Assembly: GCF_000376445.1 (NCBI RefSeq)
Contig: NZ_AQXI01000001.1
Span: 2,319,734-2,383,733, forward strand
DNA length: 64,000 nt
Reading direction: 5' to 3'
Source of the DNA: Haladaptatus paucihalophilus DX253
GTDB taxonomy: Archaea > Halobacteriota > Halobacteria > Halobacteriales > Haladaptataceae
Shown: in pieces, positions 6,830-13,080 of the stretch
How positions within the stretch are numbered: position 1 is the first letter of the stretch
Layout of the letters: each line of letters starts with the position of its first letter
Notes under the pieces: model-generated
Told to the model about the DNA's origin: nothing
Database searches by the model: none
Seen by the model: only the letters and a program-made list of their open reading frames with translations
Made by a program: the position numbers and the translations under genes

Positions 6830-7786
6830 ATGGCCGAGCACGGGACCGTCGAGCCGATCACGGGCAAGTACGTCCACACGGAGATCGGCGGTACGGACCA
6901 CCGGATTTACTTCGAGGAAAACGGACCGGAAGACGGGATTCCGCTCCTCTGTCAGCACACCGCGGGCAACAACTGTCAGGAGTGGCGCCACCTCCTCACC
7001 GACGAGGAGATAACCGAGGACTTCCGCGTCATCGCCCACGACCTGCCGTATCACGGGAAGTCGGTTCCCCCGACCAGCCAATCGTGGTGGGAGGAAGATT
7101 ACACGATGACGGCGAAGCAGTTCACCGAGACGCTGGTCGCGCTCGCGGACGCGCTCGACCTCGACGACCCTATCTACATGGGGTCGTCGATGGGCGGCAA
7201 CATCGCGCTCGAACTGGCCGATTGGTATCCCGACCGGTTCCGAGCGCTCATCGGACTGGAGTGTGGTGCGCACAGTCCGGGCTTTTACATCGACTGGCTC
7301 GACCATCCGCAGGTCAACACCACCGAGGTGAACGCCTACTCCTGCTGGGGATTGATGGCTCCACAGAGCCCGGAGCAGACGCGACGAGAGACGATGTACC
7401 TGTACGAACAGGGTGCGAACGGCGTGTTCAAGGGCGACCTCTATTACTACTCGGTTGACCACGACTACCGGGACAAACTCGACCAAGTGAACGCCGACGA
7501 GTGCCCGTTGTACATCGTCAACGGCGAGTACGATTACCTCACGACGCCGGACGATGGACGGGAAACGGCAAAAGGGGTCGGCGACGGAGCGACTGCCGTC
7601 GAGATGGCCCAAATCGGCCACTTCCCGATGAGCGAGCACCCGGAACTGTTCAACGCGTACCTGAAAGAGATACTCGCGGACATTACCGGGGACCGAGACG
7701 AGACGCTCCCGGACGTTCTGACGCCCGACGACGTGGGAATCGAACTCCAACCACCCGCACCCGCTCGGGAAAAACCCGCGGAATAG
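6830..7786 (+). CDS. Alpha/beta-fold hydrolase
   Basis: A 318-residue protein with the alpha/beta hydrolase order: an oxyanion-region strand (IPLLCQHTAGNN), HDLPYHGKS, the nucleophile elbow GSSMGG with Ser120, the acid region in NGEYDYLTT and the final His in QIGHFPMSEHP. It is an esterase- or C-C-bond-hydrolase-type enzyme; the substrate cannot be read. The gene follows the SCP2-like gene by one base and is certainly in its operon. The last 30 residues are a Pro/Ala-rich tail (LQPPAPAREKPAE). Confidence 0.85.
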   Translation: MAEHGTVEPITGKYVHTEIGGTDHRIYFEENGPEDGIPLLCQHTAGNNCQEWRHLLTDEEITEDFRVIAHDLPYHGKSVPPTSQSWWEEDYTMTAKQFTETLVALADALDLDDPIYMGSSMGGNIALELADWYPDRFRALIGLECGAHSPGFYIDWLDHPQVNTTEVNAYSCWGLMAPQSPEQTRRETMYLYEQGANGVFKGDLYYYSVDHDYRDKLDQVNADECPLYIVNGEYDYLTTPDDGRETAKGVGDGATAVEMAQIGHFPMSEHPELFNAYLKEILADITGDRDETLPDVLTPDDVGIELQPPAPAREKPAE

Positions 7787-7894
7787 TGTCGTCTCATTTT
7801 TCAGTCTGGTCGCCGTCAGGAACGGAGTAAGCGGTGAATACCGCGACCGGGAGAAAGCTTATTGCTACACGGTACCGCAGTTCGAGATACCCAA

Positions 7895-8032
7895 ATGGTG
7901 CAAGAGAACACCGATAGATGGGATGATTGCTTGGAACGCGAAATCGACGGCGGGGTCGAACTGTACGACCCTGAAAACGAAGACGCGTGGATTTGGTCCG
8001 ATCTCGGCGTAGAACTCTCGTGGGAAGCGTAA
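7895..8032 (+). CDS. 45-residue acidic microprotein (haloarchaeal small-protein type)
   Basis: A 45-codon open frame rich in Asp, Glu and Trp with the phrase VELYDPENEDAWIWSD. This resembles a group of haloarchaeal small proteins (DUF7331-like) that share a YDP/A-EN-x-AW-x-SD pattern; I am not certain of the family number. No membrane segment or metal site is seen. It lies alone in the 520-nt gap between the hydrolase and the GT-C gene. Confidence 0.55.
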   Translation: MVQENTDRWDDCLEREIDGGVELYDPENEDAWIWSDLGVELSWEA

Positions 8033-8305
8033 CTTCGGCGGTCTATCGAGCTGCACCCGAGTAACGAGCGATTTCCGGCTGGTGAACACGCGAGTGCTCC
8101 CCTCGCGTTGCGACCGTTCCCCCCCCCTCGACCGCTCTTGGAATGGCTAATTGGTGGCAAATCCAGATACATATTTTACTTGACCATATCGTCGGATAAC
8201 AAGAGAAAATATTTATTCTACCAATTGGTGTGAATATGCAAACAGGTTCGAACGGGAAGACGGACCCTCCACCGTCACCGTTCAGATTCCTTCCCCGCTA
8301 GTACA

Positions 8306-9430
8306 ATGCACGTCTCATCCTTCGAACGCGAAACGCTCAAATCACCCGCCTTCATCGTCCCCGGTTTCATCCTGTTGGGCATCCTCGAAACGCTGAATCG
8401 GTATTTTCGAATTCTATCCGGCAGACGGCAGGCGCACATCGACGTCCGGTGCTGTTGGCGACCCTTCGCCGAGGCCGTCCTCGCCGGGAAGCCGATGTAC
8501 GTCCGTCCGGCGGTGGACAACAAACCGCCCCTGTTCGAACTGCTGAACGTCGCCGTCGCGGCGACCGGCCAGTATCTGCTGGTCTTCTTCGTGCTCATCG
8601 GCATCGTGAACGCGTTTTCCGCCATCCTCCTCTGGCGAATCTGTGCCGAGCGCAACGCCTCCCGCGTCGGACTGATGGCCGGACTACTGTTCCTGACGAG
8701 CGTTCCGGCCACCGGGGGTACCGTAGTCAACGTTCGCTCGTTCGCCATCGCGGGTATCCTCCTCGCGCTCTGGGTCAAACATCCCCTCGCACGCGGTGCA
8801 GTCATCGCGGCGGCTGGTCTGTTCTCCCAGCACGCGGTGTTCGCCGTTCCCGTTCTCGCCTACGACGGTCTTCGCTACCTCGAACGCGATGATTGGACGG
8901 CGTGGCTCACGAAATTCGTCGCCGGTGGGCTCGTCGTCGTCGCCGTCTCCTTCGCGTTCGTGTACGCCGTATGGGGGTCGGCGTCCTTCCACGGCGCGCT
9001 CTACTGGTCGTTCGGTGCCGCGAAGAAGTACACGACCAACCCGGCCGTTCCGTCGCTCATCGGCGACACGAGCCGGTGGCTCGCCGCTCTCTACCGTGAA
9101 ACCATCAAACACCTCTTCCTCCTCGTTCCGGCCGCTGTCGTCGTCCACCAACTCGTCACCGAACGCGGTTCGAAACGCGTCCTTCGTTCGACGAACGCTC
9201 CCGTCGTCACGGCGACCCTCCTCGCGTTCGCGATGACGATTCCCCTGTTCGTCCGCGCCTATCGCGCGTACTGGCTGTACCCGCTTCCCTTCCTCGCTCT
9301 GTTAGCGAGTATCGGCTATCAGCAGTTCTTCACGATCGGCCGGGACGGGTTCTCGTCGTCGGAGGAACGTCGGCGCACTGGTCGTGAGCGACCTCCTGCT
9401 CGCGGTCAGCACGACGATTCCCCGCGATAG
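8306..9430 (+). CDS. Multi-pass membrane protein, GT-C glycosyltransferase-like
   Basis: A 374-residue protein with about eight or nine hydrophobic helices. After the first helix comes AHIDVRCCWRPFAEAVLAGK and VRPAVDNKPPLFELL, a pattern like the first luminal loop of polyprenyl-phosphate mannosyltransferase-type GT-C enzymes (acidic residue, then a D-x-K-P-P stretch). The cytoplasmic tail is Arg/Ser-rich. It probably transfers a sugar from a lipid carrier outside the membrane. It is monocistronic, its 5' region is AT-rich, and its 3' end is 41 nt before the tRNA-Val-type direct repeat at 9472. Confidence 0.65.
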   Translation: MHVSSFERETLKSPAFIVPGFILLGILETLNRYFRILSGRRQAHIDVRCCWRPFAEAVLAGKPMYVRPAVDNKPPLFELLNVAVAATGQYLLVFFVLIGIVNAFSAILLWRICAERNASRVGLMAGLLFLTSVPATGGTVVNVRSFAIAGILLALWVKHPLARGAVIAAAGLFSQHAVFAVPVLAYDGLRYLERDDWTAWLTKFVAGGLVVVAVSFAFVYAVWGSASFHGALYWSFGAAKKYTTNPAVPSLIGDTSRWLAALYRETIKHLFLLVPAAVVVHQLVTERGSKRVLRSTNAPVVTATLLAFAMTIPLFVRAYRAYWLYPLPFLALLASIGYQQFFTIGRDGFSSSEERRRTGRERPPARGQHDDSPR

Positions 9431-9471
9431 AAGCGTTCGCCGTCGAAGGTGTCGCACTGCTCTTTGGTGGA

Positions 9472-9510
9472 TTGCATCGCGCAGAATTATGGGTTCGGGC
9501 GGATTCGAAC
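9472..9510 (-). repeat. 39-nt direct repeat, outer copy of the tRNA-Val 3' end (att-like)
   Basis: These 39 bases are identical to 12358-12396, which covers the last 21 nt of tRNA-Val and 18 nt beyond its 3' end. Such repeats arise when an element integrates at a tRNA 3' end. The two copies bracket about 2.85 kb of AT-rich DNA. Confidence 0.8.
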
Positions 9511-9581
9511 TACGTGCAAGACATTCCTGCTCACTCGCGTTGCTCGCTCCGCGGGCTGTGACTTGCTTCGTTCGAACCGCC
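9498..9581. repeat. Hairpin unit built on the tRNA-Val T-arm copy
   Basis: The T-arm copy GGCGGATTCGAAC (9498-9510) is mirrored by GTTCGAACCGCC (9570-9581). Inside, GCAAG (9516-9520) pairs with CTTGC (9562-9566) around CTGCTCACTCGCGTTGCTCG. The inside closely matches unit 3 beside tRNA-Phe. Confidence 0.7.
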
Positions 9582-9591
9582 GAACGTTTCC

Positions 9592-9639
9592 TTTCGTGGC
9601 CTCGGTGGTTCGCTTCGCTCACCACGAAATGCCACGAAA
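9592..9639. repeat. Palindromic unit with TTCGCTTCGCTCA core
   Basis: Perfect outer arms TTTCGTGG (9592-9599) and CCACGAAA (9632-9639), inner arms GTGG/CCAC, and centre TTCGCTTCGCTCA. It is another member of the family listed in the findings. Confidence 0.7.
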
Positions 9640-9861
9640 ATCCAATGGGTTGGACTAATCCAGATTCCTCGGACGGCTCAGCCATCAGTTCTCCAGCGTT
9701 GCAAGCCCTCAAACGAGGGTTTGGGATTCGGGTTCTGTCGCCCTCGATAGGACTCAACTATTGGATCAGACCTCGACCCCCTTGACCCGTTGACTGCGAA
9801 AGAAATGTCTCTACTTTGTAAATAATTCTGATGATATGATGTAAAAAGATATGGGGATCAG
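9640..9861. other. Intergenic DNA without a convincing gene
   Basis: About 220 nt between the hairpin units and the first island gene. A small CCCTC/GAGGG hairpin is present near 9709-9722. No supported coding frame was seen. Confidence 0.5.
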
Positions 9862-10602
9862 TTACACTAGTGAGATCCACTCATACCACGGACCCGGATC
9901 TGCAGTCTCATAGATCCGTGTACCCGCGATATCGTATGTGTACGACAACGTTCCCGTGCTCTCGACACCGATATCTCCACTTTGATATTCGTTGCCATTT
10001 GGCGCATAATCTTTGCTTGGGTCAAGGTTGGTGGCAACGACATCGACACGAACGCCCCTTGCAGTGTCTTGGGAGTCCGACCAACCAGAGTTGGTAGTTA
10101 AATGTGAGCGATCCCACGTGATCTTACCATATGGCTCATTGTCTTGTTTTACTGTTGAAGTCGGACCAATATCTAGAACGTATCCCTGCTCTGATGTCAC
10201 TGAGAATGGACCAATCGCTGCACTTGGTTGGATGACCAAGCCATGGGAAACCCACTCGTCATTATCGGGGTGTGGGTATTCGAGATAGGCCGGTTCGCTA
10301 ATAGACTTGCCGTCCGGGGCCGTTGTCGGTAAGACATTGATCGAATGTGTAAACTCACACTGATAGATGTAGTCGCCGTATTCATATGGATTCGAAGGTT
10401 TGTCGGAAAACCAGATCTGCTGAACCCATTTATTTCTGCCTTGTGATGGGAGTTGATAATACCGTGTCTCACCGATCTCTCGGTCATATCCGCTCGTACC
10501 ATACGCAATCTCACAGGTCGTCGTATAGCTTTGCCCTCCCTGGGAGCTAGTATTGCGTAGGGGAACGGTTCCTGTCGTAATCGGATGTATATCTTTACTC
10601 AT
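9862..10602 (-). CDS. Island protein of unknown function, partner of the Tat-exported protein upstream
   Basis: A 246-residue protein without a recognisable family, signal peptide or membrane helix. It is rich in Tyr, Ser, Thr and Gly, with a beta-rich look: repeated short strands such as SYTTTCEIAYG, DYIYQCEFTHSINV, GYVLDIGPTSTV and TLSYTYDIAGT. Cys residues in CEIA and CEF could pair if the protein leaves the cell. Its start is 2 nt after the stop of the 10605-11228 gene, so the two form one operon. The DNA is AT-rich and lies inside the tRNA-Val repeats. It may travel with, or bind, the exported partner; no function should be assigned. Confidence 0.7.
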   Translation of the reverse strand: MSKDIHPITTGTVPLRNTSSQGGQSYTTTCEIAYGTSGYDREIGETRYYQLPSQGRNKWVQQIWFSDKPSNPYEYGDYIYQCEFTHSINVLPTTAPDGKSISEPAYLEYPHPDNDEWVSHGLVIQPSAAIGPFSVTSEQGYVLDIGPTSTVKQDNEPYGKITWDRSHLTTNSGWSDSQDTARGVRVDVVATNLDPSKDYAPNGNEYQSGDIGVESTGTLSYTYDIAGTRIYETADPGPWYEWISLV

Positions 10603-10604
10603 CG

Positions 10605-11228
10605 TTATTTGTTGAGTTTATTGGCAGCTGGGTGGTACTCCGTACGCTCGCCATATTCGACCTGCTGTCGCAGTTTCAGCGAGTGTTTGATTGACTTACG
10701 TGCCTTTGCTTTCGTCGTGAATTCTTCGACCGGCTCGAGCGCATAGCCAAGACCGTGCCGTTCATCTGGATACTTGAATACACCAGTGAGGTTTTGTGCA
10801 TCGTGAATCTCAATACTCAGCGGTACTATCTTGTTGCTATCAGACCCAACCGCTTTCGAGGTGGGAACTTGTTTTCCGAAGTTCTTCGACCGGTCTTCGT
10901 AAATGGTGGAGCTTGGAACAGTTGTGGAAGAGAATCGATTGACCGGGTTTAGCTTTGCAAGTGGGACCGTTACTTTTTGCTCTTTTGTATTGATGATACC
11001 TGTTCGATTATTCAGCTGAAACCGACCTGAGATTTCATCGCCAGATTTGTTGATAATTGCGGATGCTGGCTCGTATATCTCTCTAGTAACGGGATCGTAG
11101 GTGAAACCCACATACTGAGAGCCCTTCTTTGCACTGGTGATCCCGGTACCTGCTACGATACCAAACCCACTCGCACCGATTGTCTTGAGGACGGTACGCC
11201 TATTTTTATGGCTATCTTTTAACGCCAT
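10605..11228 (-). CDS. Tat-exported protein of unknown function
   Basis: A 207-residue protein with a twin-arginine signal (NRRTVLKTIGASGFG, hydrophobic core to about residue 31, then SAKKGS). The mature part begins with QYVGFTYDPVTREIYEPAS, a theme I recognise from haloarchaeal exported proteins of unknown role. The rest alternates beta-like stretches with a basic C-terminus (KAKARKSIKHSLKLRQQ), unusual for a haloarchaeal secreted protein. It is the first gene of a two-gene operon with the 9862 gene and is transcribed away from a very AT-rich divergent promoter region. It could be an effector, toxin-like or surface protein; none of these is proven. Confidence 0.75.
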   Translation of the reverse strand: MALKDSHKNRRTVLKTIGASGFGIVAGTGITSAKKGSQYVGFTYDPVTREIYEPASAIINKSGDEISGRFQLNNRTGIINTKEQKVTVPLAKLNPVNRFSSTTVPSSTIYEDRSKNFGKQVPTSKAVGSDSNKIVPLSIEIHDAQNLTGVFKYPDERHGLGYALEPVEEFTTKAKARKSIKHSLKLRQQVEYGERTEYHPAANKLNK

Positions 11229-11348
11229 GCAAACTATTCAAGAAATAATAAAAATTAAAATTTTTATAATTTTAATATATAAATATATATTTGAGAATAG
11301 ATTGCAGCTCAAATAAATTCGGTAGATTTTATATCTCGTTCACTCGTA
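11229..11348. promoter_or_regulatory. AT-rich divergent promoter region of the tRNA-Val island
   Basis: 120 nt separate the Tat-protein operon (minus) from the lipoprotein gene (plus). The stretch 11240-11295 is almost only A and T, with overlapping inverted segments such as AAAATTAAAATTTT and several TATATA runs. TTTATATC lies about 20 nt before the GTG at 11349 and fits a TATA box for the plus-strand gene. Confidence 0.5.
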
Positions 11349-11792
11349 GTGAAGTATGAAATGCGCTGTACTCGCCGGTTTTTTGGAATCACCGCACTCA
11401 CTGGAATCTCATCCCTTGCAGGATGTTCGGATTTCCCTTCATTACAGAAATCGAACCCAGTTCAAGCCGGAGGGGTTATTGTAGAAAACAATCACTCTTT
11501 TCCTCACGTGGTTGCTATTCGGGTTACGAGAGCACCGGCTAATGAACCGATTGCAGGAACCTTCTCACACACATCATTCACGATCCAATCGCACAAGCGA
11601 AAGGCCGTTCACGAATTTCTACGTTGGGAAGGTACCTACATAGTTGAATGTCGTTTGTTATCGGGTGCATCAAAAACTTCGATGAAAATAACACTTCAAA
11701 AGAGAGATGGAAAAATACGGGGGGAAAATATTTCCTTTAAAATAGGTAGTGGGGGGCAGTTGACATCGAGCAAAGTAATGGCTCTGGAATAA
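11349..11792 (+). CDS. Tat/lipobox lipoprotein of unknown function
   Basis: A 147-residue protein with signal CTRRFFGITALTGISSLAGC: twin Arg followed by a lipobox (LAGC), so the mature protein is probably anchored by a lipid on the Cys. The mature domain is a small beta-rich unit (GGVIVENNHSFPHVVAIRVT, FTIQSHKRKAVHEF). It resembles many short haloarchaeal lipoproteins that have no assigned role. GTG at 11349 or ATG at 11361 can be the start; both keep the signal. It diverges from the Tat-protein operon inside the tRNA-Val repeats. Confidence 0.7.
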   Translation: MKYEMRCTRRFFGITALTGISSLAGCSDFPSLQKSNPVQAGGVIVENNHSFPHVVAIRVTRAPANEPIAGTFSHTSFTIQSHKRKAVHEFLRWEGTYIVECRLLSGASKTSMKITLQKRDGKIRGENISFKIGSGGQLTSSKVMALE

Positions 11793-12236
11793 ATTCTCAA
11801 CTTAAGTAAATTATATCCTCGATTGTGGCGTCTGATTACTACTAACACTGTCGGTGCGTCGAACGTTTCGATTTGTCCACTTTTTGGAAACCCTGACGGA
11901 GCAAAAGCCGTTTCCCGTGATGTTGGGAGTACGACTGAAGACAAATAATACAACCCCATTTTTCTTCTATTTGACTAAACTACTACTCGTAATTCAGTTG
12001 TGTCATCAATCGTGAATTGATCAATAAAATTGACGCTGCAGGTCACGCAATCGGCGATTGATTACCTCCTATCGAACCGTCGGCTCGCAGTGAAGGCAAG
12101 ACAGGAGCGACCCGAGGAGACTGAATGGTTGAACTCAGAAGTGGTTGAAACTAGTCTCCGACCCCAAAAGCAGAAAATAACGGATAGAAGCCCTGTAGGG
12201 CACAAATCCGTTGGCTCAAAATCGTGCAGAATGTGG
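11793..12236. other. Inner end of the tRNA-Val island, no convincing gene
   Basis: About 440 nt without a recognisable gene. A plus-strand frame from 12030 runs into the repeat at 12237 and looks random. An inverted pair CGGAT/ATCCG with nested AGCCCT/GGGC at about 12181-12210 could be a transcript-end hairpin. No integrase fragment was recognised. Confidence 0.4.
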
Positions 12237-12312
12237 ATGGGTTCGGGCGGATTCGAACGACGCCCGGACATGCTCACTACGTTGCGCGTGCCCGGTCTAC
12301 TTCCAATCGCCC
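12237..12312 (-). repeat. Second tRNA-Val 3'-end copy with hairpin
   Basis: Bases 12237-12258 copy the tRNA-Val 3' end. The T-arm start GGGCG-ATT is mirrored by AATCGCCC (12305-12312), with a nested GCCCGG/CCGG pair and GCTCACTACGTTGCG in the centre. The bases just before it (GTGCAGAAT) also resemble the flank of the 39-nt repeat. Confidence 0.65.
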
Positions 12313-12326
12313 TCACGAGAATTTTC

Positions 12327-12367
12327 CGCGATGCGGTGACTCGCTTCGCTCGTCACGTTGCATCGCG
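12327..12367. repeat. Palindromic unit directly downstream of tRNA-Val
   Basis: Perfect arms CGCGATGC (12327-12334) and GCATCGCG (12360-12367), nested GTGA/TCAC, centre CTCGCTTCGCTCG. It begins 9 nt after the tRNA 3' end in the direction of tRNA transcription, just as the unit at 5958-6004 does for tRNA-Phe. Confidence 0.7.
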
Positions 12368-12375
12368 CAGAATTA

Positions 12376-12450
12376 TGGGTTCGGGCGGATTCGAACCACC
12401 GACCTCGGCCTTGTAAGGGCCGCGTCATAACCAACTAGACCACGAACCCG
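12376..12450 (-). tRNA. tRNA-Val (TAC)
   Basis: The minus strand folds as a 75-nt cloverleaf: acceptor GGGTTCG paired with CGAACCC, D-arm with GGTCTAGTTGGTTATGACG, anticodon stem CGGCC/GGCCG with loop CTTACAA and anticodon TAC, T-arm with GGTTCGAATCC, and A discriminator. No intron and no encoded CCA. Its 3' end is part of a 39-nt direct repeat found again at 9472-9510. Confidence 0.95.
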
Positions 12451-12534
12451 TACCGTGGAAAAATCGCTCCGGAGGAATAACTGTTACTTTCTCGGTTTCG
12501 TAACGACTACCACGCTCGCTAGCAATCCGCAAGT

Positions 12535-12804
12535 ATGGACGACACGCTCTCCGAACTCGGCGAACAGGATGGCTGGAAGGTGGACGGGTTCGCCGCCCGC
12601 GTCCACTACCGCGGCGCTGACGACTACTACAGCATCGAGTACTATCACCCCAGCCAATGCGTGCTTTACTGGAAAGTGAAGGGGGACGGCGACGTGGCGG
12701 TTCCGGTCGGCCGCGGGACGGTGCCCGGCCCGCTCCGGGAACGCGTGCGTATGGATTTGACTGAAGCCGGTATCGACCCCGACGTCGAAAGTCGTAGCCT
12801 GTAA
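12535..12804 (+). CDS. Small conserved haloarchaeal protein (possibly DUF7538)
   Basis: An 89-residue acidic protein, probably a compact alpha/beta fold: ARVHYRGADDYYSIEYYHPS, then VLYWKVKGDGDVAVPVGR and a helical end (LRERVRMDLTEAGIDPDVES). I recognise the sequence type as a conserved single-domain haloarchaeal protein, but not a function. No metal, signal or membrane motif is present. It is monocistronic beside tRNA-Val, outside the direct repeats, and its base composition is core-like. Confidence 0.7.
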   Translation: MDDTLSELGEQDGWKVDGFAARVHYRGADDYYSIEYYHPSQCVLYWKVKGDGDVAVPVGRGTVPGPLRERVRMDLTEAGIDPDVESRSL

Positions 12805-13080
12805 CCGCCGCTACGTCTCCGTTTTCGAGTGACCACGTATCTCGTTTCTAGAAACAATGTATCTTTCCCGCAGTTGTTCCTTCTCTCCCTGTGATCGGAC
12901 GGAGAACGAACCCTGGTGTATCCGTCCCTCCGCGATAGCGACCATCGCTTCGGATATCCTCCCTGCCCGAACGCTTATGCGTGACTTGGCCGTTCCTGCG
13001 TTGGTGCAACATCGACTGAAGTGACGGTGTTTCGGTTCGTAGGAAACTCTTATCAATACGGTGTCCCTTGAGAGAGAATA

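Noticed and set aside
9302-9757. Possible integrase remnant on the minus strand at the outer tRNA-Val repeat
   Set aside because: No catalytic Arg-His-x-x-Arg-Tyr pattern; it is made up of hairpin repeats and the 3' end of the GT-C gene.
12030-12416. 128-codon plus frame at the inner end of the tRNA-Val island
   Set aside because: It reads through two hairpin units and the tRNA gene in antisense and has no family resemblance.
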